From the NCBI GenBank assembly GCA_030614005.1, contig JAUWKS010000037.1:1-32118 (forward strand): a stretch of 32,118 nucleotides of DNA. Reading direction: 5' to 3'. Below are positions 7,478-15,166 of the stretch, one piece after another (the first letter of the stretch is position 1; each line of letters opens with the position of its first letter). The translations under genes and the position numbers were made by a program. This DNA comes from Candidatus Heimdallarchaeota archaeon. GTDB taxonomy: Archaea; Asgardarchaeota; Heimdallarchaeia; JABLTI01. Below the pieces are notes generated by a model. The model did no database searches, was not told the DNA's origin, and saw nothing but the letters and a program-made list of their open reading frames with translations.

Positions 7478-8008
7478 ATGTTAACGGCAGAAAAATTACC
7501 GGAAATAATAGCTGAGCTTTTGGCTTTAGAAGAAATTGGATGTACATATGATTTCAAAGAACGCTATGGTGTTGGGTTAAATAGTTTAGAGGTATTAGGC
7601 TTAACTAAGCTTATCAAAACGCGTATTCCAAAATGTGGTGATCATTGTACAAAATACCGTGATTGTCAATATATACCATTGTTTGAAAAAAGAAAGAGCA
7701 AAACAAAATATCGATTAACTAAAGAAGGAAAAATTCTAGCTGATTATCTTTCTTCTGATGCTGTCACTAGCGCGAATATCAAATCATTGCTTCAAAAAGA
7801 ATTCAGTAATTATTCCTTTGTAGATTTGATTCTGTCTCTTCTGATGGATAACCCCGAATTAGCAATTGAGAAATTAGTTTCAAGCATTTTAGAAACTACC
7901 AACTCAACACTATACAGTATTCGTACTTCTATTCGAGATATTTTGGATTTACTTGTATCATTAGAGTTACTGGTTATACACGAAGGGAAAATAACCATTT
8001 ATACTTGA
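7478..8008 (+). CDS. Cysteine-containing winged-helix protein, operon gene 3
   Basis: A 176-aa protein starting 29 nt after the nuclease-helicase stop, so probably in the same transcript. The segment KTKYRLTKEGKILADYL is a typical beta-wing plus helix of winged-helix DNA-binding domains. Four cysteines (C22, C53, C57, C63 counted from ATG 7478; core CGDHCTKYRDC) precede the wing and could bind zinc or an iron-sulfur cluster. The C-terminal half (about 95-176) is helical and may be a second winged-helix or dimerisation domain. The start could also be TTG at 7472: AGAGGA at 7461-7466 is 5 nt from TTG and 11 nt from ATG. Operon regulator or DNA-binding subunit of the helicase are both possible; I recognise no named family. 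Confidence 0.75.
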   Translation: MLTAEKLPEIIAELLALEEIGCTYDFKERYGVGLNSLEVLGLTKLIKTRIPKCGDHCTKYRDCQYIPLFEKRKSKTKYRLTKEGKILADYLSSDAVTSANIKSLLQKEFSNYSFVDLILSLLMDNPELAIEKLVSSILETTNSTLYSIRTSIRDILDLLVSLELLVIHEGKITIYT

Positions 8009-8010
8009 AA

Positions 8011-8095
8011 GAATGATTTTTAAGTGGTATTTGAGTGATATATTAATTAATTTAGCTGTAAAGAGACAAAGATATTTTATAGTCATAAATCATTC
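8011..8095. repeat. Spaced 9-bp inverted repeat flanking a promoter region
   Basis: GAATGATTT (8011-8019) and AAATCATTC (8087-8095) are exact inverted copies 67 nt apart. They bracket the intergenic space between the winged-helix gene and the TrmB-like gene, including a TATA-like TATTTTATA at 8073-8081. They could be paired operator half-sites or chance in AT-rich DNA. Confidence 0.3.
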
Positions 8096-8118
8096 AAATT
8101 TAGAGCTTAAATTGTGTT

Positions 8119-10416
8119 GTGCCGAAAATGTCATTGAAAAAAGTAAGTAGTTCATTACTAAGTCAAATTGGTTTCTCAGAACTGGAGCAGCAAGTGTATT
8201 TGACTATTCTGGGAATTGGGAATGCATCCTTGGGTGAAATGTACCTTCAAACAGGAATATCTTTAGAAGATTTGCAAACCGTCGTTGATGAATTATCTGA
8301 TAGAGGTTATCTTAAAAAAATAACCGGCAAAATCAACAGATATATTGCTGTCGAACCATTTCTCAAAGGGTTCTTATTTGTTGAAAAGGAATTTCAAAAC
8401 GACATCATTGGTATTGAAAATTCTTTAATTAATTCTTTTGATTCTAGTTATGATAAATTATCTCTTAGTATGGATAGTTTCGTAGGATCAATAAGTCCTA
8501 TTTACGATAAAATAGTAGAAGAGCTACGGCTTTCAAATGAGAAGCTAAAGATGGAGTTAACAAATTCTATTTATCGTCATTCAGATAAAATATCCAATCT
8601 TGCAGAAGATTTTGATGTCATACTTTCTGAAGGATTCTCTAAAACTTATTTGTCTATTAGTAATGAGCTTTCAAATCTTAGTAATGAAATTAGCGTTATT
8701 CTTCGTGAAGAATCCACCAATGCTTCATCTCGTTTACAGAATTTTGAACAAATTACAAACGAGACACTTTCAAGTCTCATCCAACCATTAAATGATGCAA
8801 TAATTGAATATAAAGCATCTGCACCTGATAAACAAAAAATAATTTTGGATGAAAATAGACACGAAATAGCTACTCTACAAAAGAATATCAAATCAATCAC
8901 TAAATTGAGTTTGAAAGATATTACTACATCGATTAAGGACTTCGAGAAGGAATTTTTAGAGGTGCTCTCTGTAGCTTCAAATGGATATGCTACTGTCATA
9001 AAAGATTACAAAACTGTTACTCGTACATTAATAGATGAAAAGAAGAAAAAATTAGATGGTGCAGTAGTAATACTAGTTCAATATGTTGGTAAAAATATTG
9101 ATCAACTTTCAGTGGAAGCTCATAACCTGAAAGAAAATATTGATGAATTAACCAAAACTGGTTTATTAAAACGACCTCCTCCCCATTTGGTCCAAGAAGC
9201 AAAAGAACGTGCTGATAAAATTGATCGTCTATCCCAAGATATCAAAGGCGCTTATGATGAAACACTTAATACGTATCAGAAGGGCATCATAGAAGGTTTG
9301 AACGATTTAATAAAAGCAAATGACACCTTGTTAACAAAACAACTTACAGATGGAAATAACCGGATTAAAAATCTCAAAATAAAAATTGCTAATAGCTGGA
9401 CTGCCATTACAAAGAAATATGATCAAGATTTAACGGCAGCTGTTAAAGAAGTGCTTAAGGAGTCCAATCCAAAACTCACAAGTACCTCTAAAGAGGTGTT
9501 TAATAATACTCTCAAACACATTGAGGATCTAAAGAACAGTATTTCCGCAGTTTTAGCCCCATTAAAGGATGTTATCTTTAAGGATCTTGAAGATTGCATG
9601 GAAAACCTCTTTTTGAATTCAGCAAAGAGATTGCGATATCACAATGATTCGAATAATAAATCATTAGAAACTATTCGCCATCTAACCGATGATATGAAAT
9701 TTGTTTTCAAGAATCAAGTACAAGAAGAATTAAGTAAACCTAAACAAATTGCTTCTGATATGATAGGCGATTATACAAGTACTCTCGACAACTATCTAAC
9801 CACTCTTAATAGAGACCAAGGTGCAACTCTCGATACCATTACAACAGCAGCAGAAACTTTTCTCAGTGTTCTGAAGGATTCCTATGCGACTTCGAGCAAT
9901 GAAATTTCCAATAGATTGGCTGCAATTATTTACAAGGTAAACGAAACTAAAACATACCTCCAAGAAATCACCAATGCAGTAGATCAAATTCTTCCTATTC
10001 CAAAACCACATTCAATTATTGTCTATGGCAATCAAAATTCAATGAACACTATTTATGATATGCTACTTCGTACACGATCAACTTGTACCATTGTAGTTCC
10101 AACAATAGATCAATATCTTGTAGAACTTCTTACTAAACAAGTCTCAAAGAGAGTCAGAGTAAGAATATTAGCTGATGTTGACGCATTCAGAGATGAAGCG
10201 TTGGTTGCAGCCTTGAAAGGACAAGGGAACATAACTATTTGGAATTACAATATGAGAGACTTCTTCGCAGTTACCCGTGATGGTGCAGAAGTATTGCTTG
10301 CTCCTGTCACTCGAGACGGAGAGCTAACAAGTTTCGTAACAGAACAAGATGCTTTGGTAAGAGCAATTCAACAAATTATTAATGCTTCTTTCATGGCTCG
10401 TTCAAAAGAAGTCTAA
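8119..10416 (+). CDS. TrmB-type winged-helix protein with giant coiled coil
   Basis: A 765-aa protein in three parts. Residues about 12-80 (GFSELEQQVYLTILGIGNAS, then LKKITGKINRYIAVEP) form a TrmB-type winged helix. Residues about 90-620 are an almost unbroken alpha-helical coiled coil rich in I/L, K, S, T and E, with no membrane helix. Residues about 627-765 (IPKPHSIIVYGNQNSMN, TRSTCTIVVPTIDQYLVELL, RVRILADVDAF, DGAEVLLAP) match the C-terminal sensor fold of TrmB regulators, a PLD-like domain without HKD catalytic residues. Ordinary TrmB proteins are about 250-350 aa, so some 500 residues have been inserted between reader and sensor. Start GTG 8119 or ATG 8128. It is cytoplasmic. It follows the nuclease-helicase operon in the same direction but with 110 nt and probably its own promoter. 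It may be a DNA-bridging or scaffold protein rather than a simple repressor. Confidence 0.8.
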   Translation: MPKMSLKKVSSSLLSQIGFSELEQQVYLTILGIGNASLGEMYLQTGISLEDLQTVVDELSDRGYLKKITGKINRYIAVEPFLKGFLFVEKEFQNDIIGIENSLINSFDSSYDKLSLSMDSFVGSISPIYDKIVEELRLSNEKLKMELTNSIYRHSDKISNLAEDFDVILSEGFSKTYLSISNELSNLSNEISVILREESTNASSRLQNFEQITNETLSSLIQPLNDAIIEYKASAPDKQKIILDENRHEIATLQKNIKSITKLSLKDITTSIKDFEKEFLEVLSVASNGYATVIKDYKTVTRTLIDEKKKKLDGAVVILVQYVGKNIDQLSVEAHNLKENIDELTKTGLLKRPPPHLVQEAKERADKIDRLSQDIKGAYDETLNTYQKGIIEGLNDLIKANDTLLTKQLTDGNNRIKNLKIKIANSWTAITKKYDQDLTAAVKEVLKESNPKLTSTSKEVFNNTLKHIEDLKNSISAVLAPLKDVIFKDLEDCMENLFLNSAKRLRYHNDSNNKSLETIRHLTDDMKFVFKNQVQEELSKPKQIASDMIGDYTSTLDNYLTTLNRDQGATLDTITTAAETFLSVLKDSYATSSNEISNRLAAIIYKVNETKTYLQEITNAVDQILPIPKPHSIIVYGNQNSMNTIYDMLLRTRSTCTIVVPTIDQYLVELLTKQVSKRVRVRILADVDAFRDEALVAALKGQGNITIWNYNMRDFFAVTRDGAEVLLAPVTRDGELTSFVTEQDALVRAIQQIINASFMARSKEV

Positions 10417-10421
10417 AATAG

Positions 10422-10442
10422 AACAACAGTTAATTGGTTGTT
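10422..10442. terminator. Small hairpin between convergent genes
   Basis: AACAAC (10422-10427) pairs with GTTGTT (10437-10442) in the 28-nt gap between the TrmB-like gene and the convergent SUKH gene. The stem is short, so this is a weak candidate for a shared terminator. Confidence 0.3.
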
Positions 10443-10444
10443 AA

Positions 10445-11131
10445 TCATTTGAAAATGGTTAACAATCTCTGAATTTCTTTTAACCAATTTGCAATGCTTC
10501 TTTGAATAACCTTCTTCGTCTTTTCAGGTACATGCCACAACTCTATAAGATCAAACTCTCTTTTAGACGTTTCAAACATATTTTTGAGAAGTGCTAGAAC
10601 AGTTTTGTTCTTTTTCATTAATTTACGTGAAATACCGGTTGGTGGAATTGGTTCTTCCTTACCGAAGGATTCCATTATACCCAAAATTCCTAAACAGCTG
10701 CTTTCAAGAAAAACATCAAAAGAATTTGTTAGGGGGATATAAACGCGATAGGTAGGCATAGTTAAGAGGATTAAGGGATTGCCATTTGGATCAAGATTTT
10801 TCATATCAAGTAAATAAAACGCTTCTTCTTCGTTAGTTGCAAATAAAATAAAACGATTGTCGGGGAGAAGATTAACTTTCTTTTTAGTAAGAATGAGGTT
10901 CTCACATGAATTTATTAGAAGATGTGATGGGTCATCTAAATCATCCAGAAAATACTCGGAATCAATCATTAATCCATTTGTTTGCTCGTAAAAAAGCTTC
11001 AAATGATCTGGTAATACCATGTCCTTAAAAAATAACAGTTCTTTGATATGAATACGGGTGAGTCCATTGTAAAAAATGACTTCTACTTTTGAATCATCTA
11101 AATAATTATCTAGTATCTGAATTTCTTTCAC
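10445..11131 (-). CDS. SUKH (SMI1/KNR4) domain protein
   Basis: A 228-aa soluble protein. The N-terminal 150 residues have the SUKH pattern: LPDHLKLFYEQTNGLMIDSE near residue 40, then RFILFATNEEEAFYLLDMKN, a central strand pair with NPLILLTMPTYRVYIPLTNS, and FDVFLESS closing the domain. SUKH proteins are known in bacteria chiefly as immunity proteins against nuclease-type toxins, and in eukaryotes as the cell-wall regulators SMI1/KNR4. The C-terminal 80 residues (about 150-228) are charged and helical and lie outside the domain. No toxin gene is adjacent. A TATA-like box on the reverse strand (11156-11166) would place the transcript start near 11134, favouring a leaderless GTG at 11131; TTG codons at 11134 and 11137 are alternatives. 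Confidence 0.75.
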   Translation of the reverse strand: MKEIQILDNYLDDSKVEVIFYNGLTRIHIKELLFFKDMVLPDHLKLFYEQTNGLMIDSEYFLDDLDDPSHLLINSCENLILTKKKVNLLPDNRFILFATNEEEAFYLLDMKNLDPNGNPLILLTMPTYRVYIPLTNSFDVFLESSCLGILGIMESFGKEEPIPPTGISRKLMKKNKTVLALLKNMFETSKREFDLIELWHVPEKTKKVIQRSIANWLKEIQRLLTIFK

Positions 11132-11155
11132 CAACAACTGCTCTTGAACAAATTA

Positions 11156-11166
11156 GTATAATATTG
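11156..11166 (-). promoter_or_regulatory. TATA-like box of the SUKH gene
   Basis: On the reverse strand this reads CAATATTATAC. Its centre is about 27-30 nt before the candidate start codons at 11134 and 11131, the spacing expected for a leaderless archaeal transcript. Confidence 0.4.
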
Positions 11167-11212
11167 TTTTTTCAAGTTAAAAAAGAGATGGAATAGAAGG
11201 AGGCAAAGTTGC

Positions 11213-11836
11213 CTACTTCATTAGTTCTTTCATTGTGTTGTAACCTTTATCGAATGCTTCGATATTTGTTGCAACAACTTTTTCGTTTTTTCTAAAGCGT
11301 ATATTGAGCGCTTTGATAAGTGATTCTTTTGTAAGAGGAAAGTTTGGTATGGCAAAGAGAGCTCCAACTAAAACAACATTTTGAGTTCTCGTATCACCAA
11401 CTTCAGAAGCTAATTTGAAGGCATCAATTAAGAAAACATTATTAGTAAATTTCTTAATGATAGCAAGAATGTCTTCTGTTTCGGGGTATTTTCCTCCTTT
11501 TTTGGCACTCAGGCTAGGTGGGATGATTTTGTGACTATTCATAATAACGTAACCATCTTTAGGAATTATTTTGCGAATAGCTCGTGCTGTTTCTCCAAGT
11601 TCAAAACTTAAGAGAACATCTGCATCTCCATCTGCAATTAGAGGACCACTAACAGGTCCAAAGCGAATTTCAGTGTTAACAACACCACCTCTTTGAGCCA
11701 TACCATGGATTTCACTTTGCACAACAAAAATATCTTGGACTAGTGCTGAGTTACCTATAAGCATGGCTGCAGTGAGAACACCAGTTCCGCCTACTCCTGC
11801 AATTTCAATTTGATATGGTTTGTCTAATTTAGTCAT
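11213..11836 (-). CDS. iorB: Indolepyruvate:ferredoxin oxidoreductase, beta subunit
   Basis: IorB (207 aa from this start) is the small subunit of the enzyme that oxidises arylpyruvates, made from aromatic amino acids by transamination, to aryl-acetyl-CoA while reducing ferredoxin. It carries the family's gamma-type 2-oxoacid oxidoreductase fold: IAGVGGTGVLTAAMLIG near the N-terminus, SEIHGMAQRGGVVNTEIRFG and DADVLLSFELGETARAI. Its length is normal for the family. It overlaps iorA upstream. ATG 11836 is chosen because AGAGGTG lies 6 nt before it; a GTG at 11845 sits inside that ribosome-binding site. The pair is co-transcribed and the product is cytoplasmic. Confidence 0.92.
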   Translation of the reverse strand: MTKLDKPYQIEIAGVGGTGVLTAAMLIGNSALVQDIFVVQSEIHGMAQRGGVVNTEIRFGPVSGPLIADGDADVLLSFELGETARAIRKIIPKDGYVIMNSHKIIPPSLSAKKGGKYPETEDILAIIKKFTNNVFLIDAFKLASEVGDTRTQNVVLVGALFAIPNFPLTKESLIKALNIRFRKNEKVVATNIEAFDKGYNTMKELMK

Positions 11837-11841
11837 TTTCT

Positions 11842-13704
11842 TCACCTCTTAGTAAAAGCATCGTAGGGGCAAATTATTCTGCAAACACCGCATCCAATGC
11901 AAGTTGATTCATCAACATGAGCTTTCTTTTTCTCATAATCGAATGTGATTGATGGACAAGCAAAAGTTCGCACACAAGTTCTACATCCTATGCAGATTTC
12001 TTCATCTACGAAATACTTTTCGATTTTCTCTTTTGCTCTTTTTGCTACTCTAGCGTATTCTAAAGCACAGTCTCTTCTTGAGATGACAACAGCTAGTTCT
12101 CCACTGTCAATTGCTTTTCCTATAACTTCTATAGTATGGTCGAGGTCATAGGGATCAACAATCGCCAAATTTTTGATTCCAATTCCTTCGCAAACTTGTT
12201 CAATAGTTACAATACCTGCTGGTTCACCAAACGCCGTTTTACCTAATTCAGGCGTTGGTTGACCACCGGTCATTGCAGTTAGATGATTATCAACTATTAC
12301 TAAGACAAATTTAGCATTGTTTACTATAGCATTTACTAAAGCTGGAATGCCTGAGTGGAAGAATGTACTATCTCCTATAACTGGGATAATCAATTGATCG
12401 GTTGATTGAGCAAGACCATTTGCTATACCAATTGATGAACCCATTGATACCGTTGTGTCAACAGAGCTCAGAGGGGCCATAAATCCGAGAGTATAACATC
12501 CGATATCTCCAGGCATTATTGGTTTGAGTTGTCGTTTCTTTGCTGCTTTCTTAATTGCAATGAACGTTGCTCTATGTGGACATCCTGGGCAAAGCTCGGG
12601 TGGCCTGATTGGTAATTGCGCGTTAATTTCATCTTGTGATGGTAGGTCTTCCTCATATTCTGCAAGTTTAATGCCCATTACTTTTGCGAAAGCACGTTTC
12701 AAAATCAACGGATTTAGTTCATTTGAAATTGGAATAGCTCCTTCCTTTCTTCCATATATTTTAACTTTGATGCCATTTTCTGCTGCTAAAGCTTTCACCA
12801 GTAATTCAAAGTACGGTTCAACTTCTTCTGCAATGAGGCATTTAGGATTTTCTTTTAATAACTCAATTATTTTTGCTTCCGGAAGAGGATTGCTAAAACC
12901 AATCTTGTAAATAGTGGGATCAATATCCATTTCTCTTATGGCGTCAATTACGTAAGTGTAAGAAACACCAGAAGTGATAACTAACAAAGGATCTTTTCCT
13001 TTGGTAACAACGTTCCATTTTGATTTGCATGAGTAGTCCTTCAACTCATCCAATTTTTGTAATAAGAGTGGTTTTGCTTTTCGAGCACTACTGGGTAAAC
13101 AAACGAATTTTTCAGGATTCTTCACGAATTCACCCTTTATTTCTCTCTTTGCAGGGATTTCACCTATTTCAACTGGTCCCCGAGAATGACTTAAACGTGT
13201 TGTTGATCGTAAGATAATCATTGATTCGTTTTTTTCAGAGAACTCATAGGCATATTTTACCATATCTAAAGCTTCCTGTGGAGTTGAGGGTTCCATACAA
13301 AGTGCGTGTGCAGCAAGTGCATACATTCTTGTATCTTGTTCATTTTGACTTGAATGGAAACTTGGATCATCTGCAATACACATAACAAATCCGCCTTTCA
13401 TCCCACCGAATAATGCTGCTGTGAAGAATGGATCTGCTGCAACATTTAGTCCTACATGTTTTGCTACAGTAAAGGATCGTAAACCGCTCCACGCAGCACC
13501 TAATGCCACTTCAAAGGCAATTTTTTCGTTGATTGACCATTCAGCATGCATTCCGGTATCTTTTCCAAATAAAGCAATGGTTTCCATTACTTCTGTTGAA
13601 GGAGTACCCGGATACGCAGCTGCGACATCAACACCAGCTTCTAAGACACCTCTAGCTATGGCTTCATTGCCGCTTAAAAGCATCATAGTTTTTTTATCTG
13701 ACAA
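11842..13704 (-). CDS. iorA: Indolepyruvate:ferredoxin oxidoreductase, alpha subunit
   Basis: IorA (about 620 aa) is the thiamine-diphosphate and iron-sulfur subunit. The N-terminal pyrimidine-binding part contains MLLSGNEAIARGVLEAGVDV and AAAYPGTPSTEVMETIA. The thiamine-diphosphate site follows CPGCPHRA: GDIGCYTLG, then GDSTFFHSG and VDNHLTAMTGGQ. The C-terminal end has two ferredoxin motifs, CIGCRTCVRTFACP (five residues before the last cysteine, as in other IorA proteins) and CIGCGVCRIICP. Full length, no damage. TTG at 13704 is preferred because GAAGG lies 9 nt upstream; an in-frame TTG at 13737 would add 11 basic residues and an ATG at 13689 would remove five. It acts in amino-acid fermentation, passing electrons to ferredoxin. 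Confidence 0.94.
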   Translation of the reverse strand: MSDKKTMMLLSGNEAIARGVLEAGVDVAAAYPGTPSTEVMETIALFGKDTGMHAEWSINEKIAFEVALGAAWSGLRSFTVAKHVGLNVAADPFFTAALFGGMKGGFVMCIADDPSFHSSQNEQDTRMYALAAHALCMEPSTPQEALDMVKYAYEFSEKNESMIILRSTTRLSHSRGPVEIGEIPAKREIKGEFVKNPEKFVCLPSSARKAKPLLLQKLDELKDYSCKSKWNVVTKGKDPLLVITSGVSYTYVIDAIREMDIDPTIYKIGFSNPLPEAKIIELLKENPKCLIAEEVEPYFELLVKALAAENGIKVKIYGRKEGAIPISNELNPLILKRAFAKVMGIKLAEYEEDLPSQDEINAQLPIRPPELCPGCPHRATFIAIKKAAKKRQLKPIMPGDIGCYTLGFMAPLSSVDTTVSMGSSIGIANGLAQSTDQLIIPVIGDSTFFHSGIPALVNAIVNNAKFVLVIVDNHLTAMTGGQPTPELGKTAFGEPAGIVTIEQVCEGIGIKNLAIVDPYDLDHTIEVIGKAIDSGELAVVISRRDCALEYARVAKRAKEKIEKYFVDEEICIGCRTCVRTFACPSITFDYEKKKAHVDESTCIGCGVCRIICPYDAFTKR

Positions 13705-13729
13705 TTTTGTTAACCTTCTGTTTCTTTTT

Positions 13730-13930
13730 CTATACAAAATAAAAGTCCAACACTATATCTTCTGTTTGTCTTTTCATCAAATTTAGTTGTTGTGACTTTT
13801 TTAGTATCTGTTTAATTCTAAGTAAAACTTCAGTTATACCAAAAATATAAGGTCCGAAGACCCTTTTTAACTTCTTTCTTCTCTCTACTTTTGATAAAGG
13901 TTTCCTAGAAATCAAAAGTTTTTTAATCAC
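13730..13930 (-). CDS. Doubtful small basic ORF upstream of iorA
   Basis: A 66-codon frame begins with GTG and encodes a lysine/arginine-rich peptide (SKVERRKKLKRVFGPYIFG in the middle). It fills the otherwise empty 13,738-13,972 gap and has TATA-like sequences on the reverse strand 10-25 nt upstream. It ends just before the preferred iorA start and overlaps the longer one. No family was recognised. The composition may simply reflect AT-rich noncoding DNA. Confidence 0.22.
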   Translation of the reverse strand: MIKKLLISRKPLSKVERRKKLKRVFGPYIFGITEVLLRIKQILKKSQQLNLMKRQTEDIVLDFYFV

Positions 13931-13946
13931 TTAATATAAGGACACA

Positions 13947-13954
13947 TTATAAAT
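13947..13954 (+). promoter_or_regulatory. TATA box of the Alg7-like gene
   Basis: TTATAAAT is centred about 27 nt before 13977, next to the ATG at 13979 and the TTG at 13973. No ribosome-binding site precedes them, so the mRNA is probably leaderless. Confidence 0.5.
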
Positions 13955-13978
13955 TTACTTTAGAACGTGTGATTGACT

Positions 13979-15034
13979 ATGGATACTATGCAATGGATTT
14001 GGTTAGCAATAATATTCGTTTTTGCTTTTGGAGCCACATTCTTTCTTACTTGGTTTCTAAGCAAGTACTTTTTGAAAAAAGGTATTTATGGTCATGATGT
14101 TCATAAAGCTGCTAAACCAAAAGTTGCAGAAATGGGTGGAGTCGGCTTCGTTATAGTTATGATAGTAGTAATTATTTGTTGCATTTTCATCTATCCTGAA
14201 TATTGGCAACATTTTACTGTATCTGCAATCGCAATCTTGCTTGTAGGATTGATCGGTATTTGGGATGATTTGAAATCTTTAGGTGCAATTACAAAACCTT
14301 TCTTATTATTAATACCAGGTTTACCAATCATAATTTGGCAATTAGTAGCCAACCCTTCCCTCGCAAATGATGAACTAATGCTCTTTTTCCCTAACCCCTA
14401 CTTGCCTTTAATTGGTCCAATAAGAATAACAGTCATTTATTGGCTCTTGGTTCCATTTGCTATTACCGTCCTTTCTAACTCAACAAATATGTTAGATGTT
14501 ATGAATGGTTCTACACCAGTTACAATGATGTTTGTATCTGGAACAGCAATAATTTCCACTATTGTACTCTATGTAAAAGGTGTAGTTAATGTTCCAGGTA
14601 TAGTTTTGTCTGTTCTCTTATTCAGTTGTTTATTCGCATTCTTTTGGTTTAATAAATATCCAGCAAAAATTTTCTGTGGAGATACTGGAAGTTTGACAAT
14701 CGGTGCCATGATTGCTTTAGTAGCGGTTTTCGGTCGTATTGAATTAATAATCATAATTGCAATGATGCCACAAATAATGAATTCATTCCAGATTATTTCA
14801 AGTGTTCGAGGCTTTAGAGAACGTAGAGAAATTAAAGAACGACCAACAAAAGTGCTCAAAGATGAATCAGTAGCAGCAAATCCACATAAGAAAGCACCAT
14901 TAACATTGACTCGATGGATCGTTGCAAGAGAGCCCTTGAAAGAGTTTGAAATTGTCTCGTCGATGGGTTTGATATCCTTCTTTTCGAGTTTGTTAGGGAT
15001 TGTGACTATGCTTTTAATCATAATTACAATATAA
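13979..15034 (+). CDS. Alg7/MraY-family phospho-sugar transferase
   Basis: An integral membrane protein of about 351 aa with roughly ten transmembrane helices, in glycosyltransferase family 4 (Alg7, AglH, MraY, WecA). These enzymes move HexNAc-1-phosphate from a UDP-sugar to a polyprenyl phosphate, the first step of N-glycan or envelope polymer assembly. Motifs in order: HKAAKPKVAEMGGVGF (cytoplasmic loop 1), GIWDDLK (the Asp pair), NSTNMLDVMNG (the NxxDxxNG loop) and FCGDTGSLTIG. A C-terminal cytoplasmic loop holds ANPHKKAPLTLTRW. The Asn-rich NMLDVMNG and this HK-rich loop favour the Alg7/archaeal AglH side, so dolichyl-phosphate GlcNAc-1-P transferase is likely. The start is ATG 13979 or TTG 13973. 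It stands alone, upstream of ftsZ. Confidence 0.85.
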   Translation: MDTMQWIWLAIIFVFAFGATFFLTWFLSKYFLKKGIYGHDVHKAAKPKVAEMGGVGFVIVMIVVIICCIFIYPEYWQHFTVSAIAILLVGLIGIWDDLKSLGAITKPFLLLIPGLPIIIWQLVANPSLANDELMLFFPNPYLPLIGPIRITVIYWLLVPFAITVLSNSTNMLDVMNGSTPVTMMFVSGTAIISTIVLYVKGVVNVPGIVLSVLLFSCLFAFFWFNKYPAKIFCGDTGSLTIGAMIALVAVFGRIELIIIIAMMPQIMNSFQIISSVRGFRERREIKERPTKVLKDESVAANPHKKAPLTLTRWIVAREPLKEFEIVSSMGLISFFSSLLGIVTMLLIIITI

Positions 15035-15154
15035 AACACCCTTTTTCCCCTATTTCTGCCCAATGTATTCTCTAGGTACTATCACCATTGATATGAGAAA
15101 AATGTCTTGGTAGCACACGGGTTTTTAATATTTCAACGATATTTGTATCCATAT

Positions 15155-15163
15155 AAGGTGAGG
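15155..15163 (+). promoter_or_regulatory. Ribosome-binding site that fixes the ftsZ start
   Basis: AAGGTGAGG lies 3 nt before the ATG at 15167 counted from its end, or about 7 nt from GGTG. It settles the ftsZ start against in-frame upstream codons reaching back to 15107. Confidence 0.6.
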
Positions 15164-15166
15164 ACA

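Noticed and set aside
8646..8999. A 117-codon reverse frame inside the TrmB-like gene
   Set aside because: The coiled-coil gene on the other strand explains the open frame; no promoter or start signal supports it.
12524..12910. A 128-codon forward frame inside iorA
   Set aside because: It is antisense to a well-conserved part of iorA and its composition reflects the opposite-strand codons.
14569..15063. A 164-codon reverse frame overlapping the Alg7-like gene
   Set aside because: It lies antisense to a conserved membrane enzyme and the peptide shows no domain of its own.
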